The notes beneath the pieces were generated by a model. The model was not told the DNA's origin. It saw nothing but the letters and a program-made list of their open reading frames with translations, and made no database searches. The position numbers were made by a program, and so were the translations under genes. From NCBI GenBank assembly GCA_029962745.1, contig CM057158.1, forward strand, positions 5,875,369 to 5,939,368: a stretch of DNA of 64,000 bases. Direction: 5' to 3'. Below are positions 19,677 through 32,272 of this stretch, in pieces; position 1 is the stretch's first letter; each line of letters begins with the position of its first letter. This DNA comes from Echinometra lucunter (taxonomy: Eukaryota > Echinodermata > Echinoidea > Camarodonta > Echinometridae).

Positions 19677-20169
19677 ATGGCAAAGAAGATTCAAAACTGT
19701 TCTAAAAGTGAGGATCTAGATCCAGACCAACCTCCACGGTCTTCTGAAGAAAAGGTGGTCCTGCGCAAAGAGGTTTCCTTGCTCGACTGCGTGGCTCTCA
19801 CGGCTGGGACCATCGTGGGTTCAGGGATCTTTATCTCTCCGAAAGGTGTTCTGCAGAACGCTGGCCAGAGCGTTGGCCTGTCTCTGGTCGTGTGGGTGAT
19901 CAGTGGAGTCCTTTCCGTAATGGGTGCGCTCAGCTACGCCGAGCTCGGGACAACCTTTCCCAAGTCCGGTGGGGATTTTACCTTCCTCAACGAGGGCTTC
20001 ACACCTTTGCTCGCCTTCCTTCGGCTGTGGACGTGGGTGGTCGCCGTCAGGACTGGCGCTTTTACCGTACTGTCCCTTACATGCGCCAAGTACATCCTGG
20101 CGCCTTTCTTTTACGGATGTTCTGATCCACCCATTGTTGTCGAGAGGCTCCTTGCAGCATGCGCCTTGT
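19677..20169 (+). CDS. SLC7 exon 1 (residues 1-164)
   Basis: Hydrophilic N-terminus, then TM1 with [11 protein letters not shown]2-TM4 and the heavy-chain Cys148. Donor T|gtaagt. GC-richer than its surroundings, as expected for coding sequence. Confidence 0.93.
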
Positions 20170-23100
20170 GTAAGTAGGTTTTTCATACTTAGGTGTCTAT
20201 TATAGGTTGGGGTAAACATTCTTCGCCCCATTTCTTAACATTCTCGCAGTCCTTTCTATCATTTCGTTTCAGTTTATGTTGTTTTGTTAAGATTTTAAAA
20301 AAAAATTGTGTGTGTTTGTTTTAGGGGATCAGGTGCAAAACAGTATCATATACCACACTCGTTTACGAAGAGTGGACTGGTTTTCAGGTCCATAGTGTTT
20401 GCATGACTATCCTATATACAATTTGCATCTTTCCCATTCATATTATGACCTCATATTTTTGGAATTAATGATTTATTTCGGCAGGATACCGGGCTTTCCC
20501 TTCTTTGACTTGAAAAAATATTTTTGTTGAAAATGTACCGATCATTATTTCATCTGCTATTTTTATCACATCATCCTTTCTAATGTGCCTCCCCCGTTCC
20601 TCATCACTCAAGTTACTGTTCTTCCATCTTCTCTGCAATAATAAGCTTGATCTCTGATTGACTTGATCATTACCTACTAGATCGACGTCCCACAAGACTG
20701 AAGACCAACAGCCCACGATACCTATTGCGCACAATACCAACGTTGTCTATCAGCATGATCAGGGCTAAATGCGTTCCACGAGCCTCTCAGGCCTTCTGAC
20801 AATTTCTATTGAGATTTCACCAAACCGACATTGTCAATTTCGTAGGGTGTCGGTCCGTGGACCGTCCTACTTGCCGGTGTACGGTCTATATACTTGGAAA
20901 TGTGCACACAGTGACTCTTTACGATTCACATGATAGCTAAAAAGTTCCTCTAAGTGCAACTTTTATTAGTTTAATTAATGATATTCAAGAAATTTTGTTG
21001 TTGTTTGTTCTTGTTTTTCTTTGGATTTTATTCGTTGTTTTGTCAGGTATTGTATTCTATGTGAACTGTGCTAGTGTGACATGGAGTCGACGGGTTCAAA
21101 TTATTTTCTCTGTGGCCAAGTATCTTGTTATGTTTATCATCATTATCACAGGCTTGGTTGAGATCTTTCAAGGTAAGTCTTTTTTTTATGTAATGTACAC
21201 GACCTATCTTTTTAGGTTATGATCGGCTTTCAGTCTTGACTACTGATGAGTCATAATTTATATGAAATTCCCGAACGCATCAAAACGTATTCGAACTTTT
21301 GTCACATTTGAAGTTGATTAAACATAACCGAATACTACTGCAACAATTACAACTGAAAAAACGCTTAGGTGTTTCTTGAAATTCAATTAAATTAAATCCA
21401 GTTGTTATTAATTCAATCATTATCATTCTCAAAAATGAAGAAAAAATAACCCAAATAAACAAACGAATAATTTGTTGTTGTGTTAACATGGTTAAGTAAG
21501 TGATTTTTTAGAAAGAGCCGAGAACGTTGAAATCATAATTATAGTTTAGTCCCTCTTTTCTTCTCTATTGTGGACGGTGGGAATCTTCAGTGAGTTAAGG
21601 CTTCCTCATTTTCACCGTTACATTGAGCATCATTTACGATGTCTGTTGCAATAGGTCGTACGGAAAACTTTGCGAACTCGTTTTCCGGATCAAGTTCGGA
21701 GGAGATGATTTATACGAAATTACCTCTCGCTATCTATTCGTCTCTCTTTGCATATGCGGGCTGGTAAGTTGTTCATGTCTTTTCCATATATATATATATA
21801 TATGAGACAAATGAGAGAATAATAGCGTAGCATCAATCCAAGTTCCCCAGAGCTGTCCTACCATTTTGGAAATTTTGCAAAGGTTGAAAAAATGTCTCCG
21901 CCGGGAATCGAACCCAGGCCTTTGGCTATGAACGCCAATGCCTTAACCATGGGCCCGTCTTCGTGGTCTAGTGGTTTGGGCAACCAAGCTGAAAATGTTC
22001 ATAAACTGCATAGGAACCTAAATCAATGAAAAAACTTCAACGGAAAGAACTTATCTAGGTTTGTAACTTGTCCAACCGACTAATTGTCCCCTTATTCTGA
22101 CTTATGCATGTATCCAAGCTTCTAGCTGAGATTCAACTGCGGCACGCGGCTTCTCATTGTTCATTAACTCATCTGCACCAAAACAAAAGGAAAAGGGTTG
22201 GAAATCTGTCTGTCGGTCAATTGGATTCGGTCACGCCTAGCTGCTGGTCCGCCTCCGTTGGTCTAGTGGTCAAGGCATTGGCGTTCTAAACCAGTGACCC
22301 GGGTTCGATTCCCGGCAGAGGCATTTTTTCAACCCTTGATGATTCAAAATGGATGACAGCTCTCGGGAGCATTGAGGGAGCTACGCAATTATTATTCTCT
22401 AATTTTCATTTCTTTCAGTGTTTAGTTTTTACAAGGGACTTGCCAAAGTTGTTTGCATTTGTCAAATTTCTTTCAAATATATATATACGAAAAAGCAATC
22501 CACCCGGTGTTCGTCAGTGTGAGATGACGCACTAAACAATTTGAAGAACAGTTGTATTCTATCAAAATTATATCCAGTGATTAAAAATTATTTTGAAGAC
22601 CTGTCACTTCTTTTCAATTTCGAATGAATAAATAGTTTTATTTTTATAGATTATGTCATCTTTATCTTTATATTAATATATCTTTGTGTTATTATCCTTA
22701 TTTTCGATTGCAGGCAATATCTCCCACAGATTACCGAGGAGATGACCAATGCAAATCGGTAAGCGTGTCAAAGAAAAGGCGTTATCATCCAGGCTTATGA
22801 CCCCTACCTAGATACTTTGCAAATAGCAACGGAAATTGTACGTGACAGAGGTGACAGGCGCCGTTGGACGGTTTGATAAGTGGGGTGCTCGGTATTAGTA
22901 TAAGCGAATATTTACAACGGCATGGGCTTCATGAAAAGGAGTATATATCCATTTAGTCAAAATGATGGGGTGCTCGAGCTCCTAGAACCCTCCCCCTCCC
23001 CGCCCCCTCTCTCTTCCGTCAGGGTCTGACTAAAACTGAAATTCAGCTGTTCAGAATTTGGATGCTAGTGGCCTATTCACCCGCAGACCACGAATGAACT

Positions 23101-26100
23101 GGACATGGAGCCAGCCATGGAGAAAACTCCCCAATCTCCCCGTTACTAGTTCACCCTGTCTCCAATCGACCATAGATAATTTCTATAATAACGACCCGCT
23201 CATCTCTGGCAACACTAATTTCATAGGCCATGGCTGAAAGCTTATACTTGGCGCTAGATTAGCGCTAAATTGACAAATCGCTGTATACCTCTCGTTTCGT
23301 TTTGCGGTGTTCTTCACGTTCACGAGTAAAACGAAACAAATTTTAAACAGGTTTATGGACGGAAATCCAGCACAGGGGAGAGAGAGCATAACATCTAATT
23401 CCCCCCCCCCCCCCCCTCCTGATTCGTGATCTTTTAGTCGGCAGTGAGAAATTTTCAGGAAAAGGGCACACAGAAGGAAGAGGTCCTTTTTGTTGATGTT
23501 TTTTTTGTTGTGGTGGTTTTTCGGTTTTTTGTTTGTTTGTTTGTTTTTTGGGTTTTCTTTTTTTTGTCTTTTTGCTTGTCGGGGATTTTTAATTTGATGC
23601 GTACCCCTCACATGTAAAAACAACGAATTCAAGCCATGAAATAGTCGGATATCTGAAAACTCAGTTGGCAGATAAGTTAACGTGGCGAATATAATTTATA
23701 AAGCACTCATAAATTTTGTGATCTTTTTTTCGTTTGCAATCACAAGACGCCCTTTTTATTTGAATTTTTCATATGATAATAAAGGAAAAAATCACAGGGA
23801 TTATGCCTTCACATGTTTTCTGTAATCACCCCCGCTGCAACAGAATTTTAAAAAAGTCGACAAAATCTTTTGAAATATTCATGAAATCGAATGTGAATAA
23901 TTTCAATTCCACATCACTTTATATCATGATCCCATCGCCATCCGAAATTCGAAGAAATTGCATTGTCTCTATATTATGAATTCAAACATGGAAATCTTCC
24001 TGAATTTCATCACTTACCTATAGCTAAGTTAGCAGTTAGCTTAGTCACTTTGGTTCGCTGCAGCTCAGATGTTAATCAGTACCACTTATCTATTCTCATG
24101 CAAATAAAAAAAAAACACCCGAACAAACAAACAAAATCATTTTTAACTTACAAAAACATAAGAAATTTGTAGAGCAGATATCATAAGAGGGTTCAAGTAT
24201 AAATCTTTCACAATGGAATACAGTGACATTGTACACAATGTCACTGTTCCATTTACAATGTTCCATTTACAATGGAATACAGTGACATTGTATACAATTC
24301 TTGTTCGGGGCAATACCCACCAAACTCTATTAGATAGACTACTTTTATTGCAAAAGAAGTCTCTCCGTATTATTTACCATTCTTCCATACTCTCTCACAC
24401 ACAGACCCGTTATTTGCTGAAAGCAGACTGTTGAAAATAAATGACCTTTATCTATTTCACTTAGGGCAATTTATGTATAAATACAATAGCCACACACTTC
24501 CACACATAAGTTCCTTCGTTCGTTTGTTTATTTCATCTCTAAAAACAATGACAAATGTGTTTACAAGCAAGTATATCATATAAACATTCATTTAAAAAAA
24601 AATCATACGATATTTGAATGTCAATTCAGCCTATATTACAATGCATGAAATGAAAGAGGAGAACTTAAAATAAAGCCAAAGAGGGCCTTGTTAAAACAAG
24701 TCTCCATACGTATAAATTGATATTTGGAGGCTATTTGGTATATAAAAATCGACATAAGAGCTAATCAGAAAAAAACTAGGACAAGGGAACAAACCAAAGC
24801 TAAAATAAACAAGAAAGGAAGTAAATTTTAAGAGTGGTAACAAAGCTGCTTAATAAATGTATTTTGAAGTAAAGTATTGTTTTGGTTTTCTTTTGAAAAG
24901 GGAGAGACAACTGCATGAAGATGGAACAGATTTTGGTAGTGAATTCCATACGGTTGGGAAATTAACGAACTGCCCGTTGTAAATAAGTTTTTCCCACTTT
25001 CCATAGGTGAAATATTTGATGCAATGTTGCCCCAAAATCGTTCATTTCATCACTACCCAACTAGACGGTCCAACGAGTTTCACTTACCACTCTTCAGAAC
25101 TTTATTAGCTAAGAAAACATTTATGTATGATGGTCCTAGATTCTGGAATTCTTTAAGTGAACAGATTATAAATAGTCCATCCCTCAATTCTTTCAAGAAA
25201 AAAATTAAAACATGTCTTCTCAAATCCTACACTAAGGTACAATAATACAATAATACCTATCAATCTTAAATTTTCATTTTGGTCTTCATCATCTCCTCAA
25301 GTTGAATAATTATAACATCTTACCTCGTTGAAATTTGAAATCACCACTTTATTTACTTCCTTTTTTGGTTTTGATGTCCTGCTCTTATCTTTTCTTTTCC
25401 CTTTTTCTTTTCTTGTTTTCCCTTTCCTTGTCGCCTCGTGTTTGTTTGTTTGTTTGTTTTTCCTTTTGTGCTGTTCTGTTCTGTTCTGATATTGTTTCTT
25501 GTTTTCCCAGTCTTCGTAGGCTAAATTTGCAACAATTTTATTTTCTTAGGGTTCCACAAACTACAAGCAGTTGCTTTTTAGTGGATCCCTCCATTTCCAC
25601 AGAAATCAATAATTTATGATAATTTATGATAATTATTTACTGATATGTTTACTCATGAAGAAAAAATTAGTATGTATATCTTAATTTCATAACATTGTTT
25701 GTATGATTATATCTATGCAAATGTCATATTTCTTTTTTCTGTTGGAAATGAATAAACATGAATTTGAATTTGAATTTGGAACAAGGCAGGGCAAGTAGCA
25801 GGGCCAGTAGCAGGGGCGGCACTAAAGGGGGACAGAGGGCAGCCACACTATCGTATATCAAGTGATGAAAGAAGAAGAAGAAGAAGAAGAAGAGAATAAA
25901 AAAGAAAGAAAAGTATTGGAAGAGAGGCAGGGCCATGCAAATATAGCCTTATTTGTTCATTAAAACTTATATTCACCCGACGTGCGATGTTGCCATTGCG
26001 TCATCTTCTCCCCCCCCCCCCCCCATCAAAATACTTTGGCGCAGCCTCTGGCAAGAAAAATGGAAAGTTGTGTCGTGTCAGTAATTACCCCATGGAGGAA

Positions 26101-29100
26101 GGACCTAAACTCGTGCAGTATTCGTGTAAAACATGTGACAAGCAACGGTTTACTTTTGATATACCTTCTCATGTCTTTATGCTCTCTCTTTCTCCTCCTT
26201 TCTCTCTTTCTCTCTCTCTCTCTCTTGCTGTCTGCCACGATCTTTTTTTACTGTTTTTTCCGATTACATACTTCATGACTTTCCGATCTTGTGCCATTTA
26301 GGACAGAAATTGACACATCTTGAATTTAAAAAAAAAGGGGGGGGGGTATTGTGCCGGGGATGGGGAGGAAGGGAATTCAACCAACGTGACAGGAAAAATG
26401 TGCATAAGTATGCAGTGTGCCCCCCCCCCCCCTTATTTTCAAAGTTGTCAGCCACTGGACATGGGTATATTATTTGAACCCATTGTTTTTATGCTGAGTT
26501 GGTAGTTCAGGCGTTTACTGTATAAACATGTATCTAACAAATATTTTCAAAAATCTAATTTCATATCATTGTTTATTACTTTGATTTTAAAAATAAATTC
26601 TATACAAAAACATGCAAAATCAACACCTTTAGTGAATCAAGGATTCAATTAAGTACTACGAAAGTAAAATTTTGAGCTTTTCTCGTTGAATTTATTTGAT
26701 AGGAATCTTCCGTTGGGTATGATCATTTCAATGCTACTCGTGTCAACCGTCTACGCACTCACCAACGTGGCTTACTTTGCTGTGCTAAACCCTAAGGAGA
26801 TCCTCGCTTCAGAAGCTGTTGCAGTGGTAATCGCATCTTCTTTCGAAAAGAAAGGGCTAAAGGGTGTTTTTAAAAGTGGTGGCGGTGATGCGGGAGGGGG
26901 TATCTAATGAAACTTATGACATTCTCCCTTGTTAAAAGTTTCCATCAAATTACCCACAAAGTATCCGTAGAGAAAAACGGTAACCCAGGCATGCGCGTTA
27001 TCTGGGGCAAGGGTACGGGCAGAGGAGTTCACAGTATGTGCTTATAATCATGATGCCTCCATTTCCGACAAAATTTTATTTTATTTTATTTTATTTCATT
27101 TATGTATTTATCAATTCATTTAATTATGTATGTATGTGTGTATTTCATGTCTTACATATAGCCCTTTCAGTATAAAAAGTGAATGATAAAAAGCTTGTCT
27201 CCTACAGAGACCCGATTATTACGAAAAAATATACAAAATGTAGGAAATAATTGAAATACATGTATACTTCTGTGCACTGAGGGGCGTTACTCACGTGTTC
27301 TAGTTCTGCTGCCTAACTATCACCAGCCATGTCATAGGTCAATGTGCCAAATTTTGACATCCTGGTATATTATGTTTAATGTGTCCATAGACATGATAGA
27401 AAGGGGGAAAGGGGCGTCGATTGAGGAGGAGGTGGAGGAGAAAAGGAGAAAGAGGAGGAGAAGGAGGAGGAGAGGGTGGGGTGTGGATTGCGTTAAGATC
27501 TTGAAGATTGGATATTTCTATCGTCGGCTTTGTGAAAGCACATTATCTGACAGCAATTTTTTAAGCACATTCTGTGGCGAATATAATGGCAAGTTTGATC
27601 CAATACCATCCTCCTCCTCCTTCTCCCTATTGGCGTCTCTATATATTAGAAGTGGCTTACAGGTCAAAACTTCACCTGAAAAAAAAACGATTACCGGTAA
27701 TAGGAATGAGGTCTTTGAGGCAGGTTTCAACGGCTACAAAAATCATGTCCCCTTTGGGATCTGTCACACAGACTTGACAGAGATCAGAGAAAAACAAGGA
27801 AGAAATACATGTATTCAGTAATAATACACGGAGGAGAGTGGCTTACGGCAGCTCCACTCTGTGATTGACGAGCAACTGTTTTGTACAGAATATCGATCCG
27901 ATTTCTCCATAGTACACAAATTTTCGAGTTTCATTTTTCTCAAGTCGTAGCCTTGTATAACTTTCTTATTAAAGTAGGCTTAATTCTTTAAAAGCTGATT
28001 AATAAGCCATTCACATACACGACCGTACGCAGCGGGGGGGGGGGGGGGGCAGGGGAGGCATTTGCCCCCCCCCCCGAAATTTCGAAAACTTACATTTTTT
28101 TCCTGAAAAATTGCACAAAATTCATCAAAAGTGTGCACCAAATCCCTCAATTTCACTTTAAAAGATGCAAAAGCACCCCCATGACAAGCTCGGTTGCATC
28201 GCTCCCTCGCTTTCGAGTTTCTTCGAAAATTTTTATGTGTCTTGCCCCCCAGGAAAAAATTTCTGCCTAGGCCCTGGTCACGTAGAAGCAAACATTTTGA
28301 TATTTTGTAGGAGAAACATTACTCAAGGGTTGCAAACTTTATTCATATCTAATCAAGAGAGACGGAGCATAAGCGCTGCACTTTAGAAAACGGTTCTGTT
28401 AATGCTGGTTCCCACTGCCGATCCATCTACTCGATTGTCCCGATCTCTCAAAAACCTAGCCGGAAAAAAACCCATTATTTTCACACTTGAATCCAATAAT
28501 TCCATGAAGCCCTGAATGAGCCTTGTCATGGTAAGTCACTTGCGGTTTCAAATTACTGTACAAGAGACTTGCCATGGGTAGGCTCATTCGTGGCTTCATG
28601 GAATTAATGTGTTCAGGTGTCAAAATTATGTCAGTTTTTGCAGACTAGGTTTTGAGAGATTGGGACAATCGAGTTGATCAGATCGGCAGTGGGAACCTAG
28701 CATGAGAGTGAACGATACTTACTCTTGTGATACAACCGAACATGGCCGACAAAGAAAGCGGACAAAATAAACGACCTCTCATTCTACCCTTCACAACGGT
28801 TCTTCTTCACAGCTATTATGTTTAATCATGTAGTTCCTGGTGAATATGCATGTGACACCTGTTCCACATATTTTAGACAATAGCAGTGAAGGGATGTTCT
28901 TTTGATTACCAGAACCGTTGTGAAGGGTAGAATGAAGGGTCGTTTATTTTGTCCGCTTTCTTTGTCCGTCATGTTCATAGAGTATAATTCGCAGCTGTTC
29001 GAATCCCGCCGCCTATGGGCGGGACATATTTCATCTACGTTTGCCACTCTCTATCCAGGGCCCCGTGACACAAAGGTTTTGCGATCAATCCCAAATTTAA

Positions 29101-32100
29101 AGCAACTTTCTGATTGGTCCAGGGTCACCTTTTTGAACGAGATGTGCATGAAACAGTGGTCTTGATTGGCTGTTACAACTTTCCGATTGATTGCAAATGT
29201 TTGTGTTACGGGGCCCAGGTGTAGTAAATTGGTAAGAGGTAAGAAGAAATTCCTTGAAATGCTATAGAGCGCCGTAATGGCAAGAATGCTAATGCCGGGT
29301 AATAACAGTGGAGTGTCAGGTATGACAGATACGAGCGTTATACAAGAAACCACTAGTGACATTACTTTTACGAATAATATTTTGGCATCAAATTACAGGA
29401 TTTTGCACGACGTGTCTTAGGCTCATTCTGGTGGGTAATACCACTTGGAGTCTCGGTGTCATGTATCGGATCCATGAATGGAGGACTTTTCTCTTCATCT
29501 AGGTGAGAAAATGACAGGAATCATGGGTCTCACGGGCAAGGGGGGGGGAATTATTTCCTCCTTATATACCCCCTCCCCCAAACAGAAAATGGATTTGTGA
29601 TAAACATTTCATACATATTTCGTTCATCACAATGTAAAGAAAATTTTAAGCACGAAGTCGAACACTAATTGTATACGATATTCCCTGATGACTAATATCG
29701 CTGTAAACATTAGGCCTATCCGAGTGCGAGAGTTTTCAACATGCAAGAAGTGGCATTTCATACATATTTTACTTGTTATACAATGTAAAGAAAATTTTGA
29801 GCAGATTTTCGGCGAGTCGAACACAAATTATGCGATATTCTCTGACTGATATCGCTGTCAACATTATCCGAGTGAGAATTTTTCAACGTTCAAGAAGTAG
29901 CACTCAGCATTTTGATATAATTACATATGGGGTGGATAATGATGTATGTGACGAGAGAACTAAATAAAACCTAATCAAACATAAAAAGAAGAATATAGTT
30001 ATGAACGAGGATAGTGGTAAATTTGCTAACATTCTATTCTCTTTTACAGGATGTTGTTCGTAGCATCTCGCGAGGGACATCTGCCTAAGGTCACAGCCAT
30101 GATCCATATCAAGCGATACTCCCCGCTTCCTGCTGCCGCTGTCATGGTAACAAAAAATGTCTTTTATAGTAACTGTTGGAGGTGAAATTAAATCCTTATA
30201 ATAGTGATAATGAATTATACTCACTATTCAATGTTCTACTAAGTCGGATGAAATGTCTCAAAATGTACAAAGTGACATTTTCGATTACAAATTATAAATG
30301 ACTGAAGTAATGTGGAAGTCAATCTTTCACAAGGCTGAGAAGACCAAAATTTTCAAGCACATTTTACATAACCGACAAATTAACATCTCCGTTTATTTAT
30401 ATTTTTGTTGTATGTTTCTAAGTGCATTTCATGAAGACGCCTAAAAAATACTTCTTCGTGAAATGTCATGACCATTCTGTACATTTATTGCCTATTTTTG
30501 AAATACATTTTCTGAAACTGTGCGACATTTTCATTGCATCCGCGAAAAAAAAAAACAGCAACAACAAAAACAGAAACAAGAAAATACCCCCAATGGATTG
30601 TGCATTTATTTTTGGCACTTTGACTTTTGATTTGGAATTACTGTTACCTTCCTCCTGGATAGATTTTGAAGAATTTGATGTGCATGAGAACACCTTTCGC
30701 ATCGCGTAAGGGCGTTTAAATCTGCACTTAAAACACACTTATTCAAAACATATCTAAGTAGCCTAACAAAGTAAATTCAGTTACCTATCTTTCAGTCATG
30801 TCTTTCCTTTTCTTTTTCTCTCTCTTAAAGCGCATAGGGACATACAGACGTAATGTGTTATGCGCTATACAAAAACTGTTCATTATTATTATTATTATTT
30901 CTCCGCGTATTTGACGATTTGGTACTTCCCCATGCTTTTTCCTTTTAATTCAATTTTTTAAAGACACGATACAACCTATGACCCATTTAACCTCTTTCTC
31001 NNNNNNNNNNNNNNNNNNNNNNNNNNNNNNNNNNNNNNNNNNNNNNNNNNNNNNNNNNNNNNNNNNNNNNNNNNNNNNNNNNNNNNNNNNNNNNNNNNNN
31101 NNNNNNNNNNNNNNNNNNNNNNNNNNNNNNNNNNNNNNNNNNNNNNNNNNNNNNNNNNNNNNNNNNNNNNNNNNNNNNNNNNNNNNNNNNNNNNNNNNNN
31201 NNNNNNNNNNNNNNNNNNNNNNNNNNNNNNNNNNNNNNNNNNNNNNNNNNNNNNNNNNNNNNNNNNNNNNNNNNNNNNNNNNNNNNNNNNNNNNNNNNNN
31301 NNNNNNNNNNNNNNNNNNNNNNNNNNNNNNNNNNNNNNNNNNNNNNNNNNNNNNNNNNNNNNNNNNNNNNNNNNNNNNNNNNNNNNNNNNNNNNNNNNNN
31401 NNNNNNNNNNNNNNNNNNNNNNNNNNNNNNNNNNNNNNNNNNNNNNNNNNNNNNNNNNNNNNNNNNNNNNNNNNNNNNNNNNNNNNNNNNNNNNNNNNNN
31501 TTCTACCCAGCTCCCCGTTAGTCTTTTGATGCTGACCAGTAATGGTGTCTTCGAACTTCTCAATTATATGAGTTTTTCTCGTTGGGCCTTCATAGCGCTG
31601 TCAGTAGCCATCATACCTTATCAAAGATGGAAGTATCCGGATGCACCAAGACCTTTTAAGGTTAATACATGACTCTGATGAGGGGAGTTGATTATTGTTG
31701 TTGTGGTGGTGGTGGTGGTGGTGGTGGTGGGGATGGTCACGGTGGTGATGGCGGTGTTGGTGAAAATGATGACGATGATGGCTGTAATCTTGTTGCTTCT
31801 GATGTTGATGATAATGATAATGAAATTATAACGAGGAGGAGGAAGAAGAGAAGGAGGAGGAGGTAATTATGGTTGTGATAATCACTCTTAAAAATTCCGG
31901 ATCAGATTAACCCGTGACCCGGAAAAGAGTCTGTTGGGCCACACTCCATTCTGGGTCAAAGATTACCTGGAATATGGTCATGAAGACTTGCTTCCCTTGC
32001 TTCTGGGTTACATCTGAACTTTCTGACCAGGAATGTCCAGAATACGGCTCCAGCGGACTCTTTTCCGGGTCAATCTGATCAAGAATTTTTAAGAGGGTGA

Positions 32101-32241
32101 TGGTGGTGGACGAAGGTAGAGATGCTAAAGGAGTAGAAGGAGGAGGAGGACGAGAATGAGGACGAGGAGTAGGAGGATGGAGATGATGGTTGAGCTGATT
32201 GATGGTAATGATGGTGATAATGATGATGAGGATGATGCTGG

Positions 32242-32272
<31 letters not shown>

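Noticed and set aside
19821..20231. Antisense gene of 136 residues opposite SLC7 exon 1
   Set aside because: It is the complement of a clearly conserved transporter exon and shows no family features.
22251..22323. A working tRNA gene
   Set aside because: Acceptor stem has a mismatch and the anticodon stem pairs poorly; a second copy at 21785-21957 shares the downstream tail, so it is a SINE.
30976..31563. ORFs of 183-195 residues
   Set aside because: They consist of unknown bases in the assembly gap.
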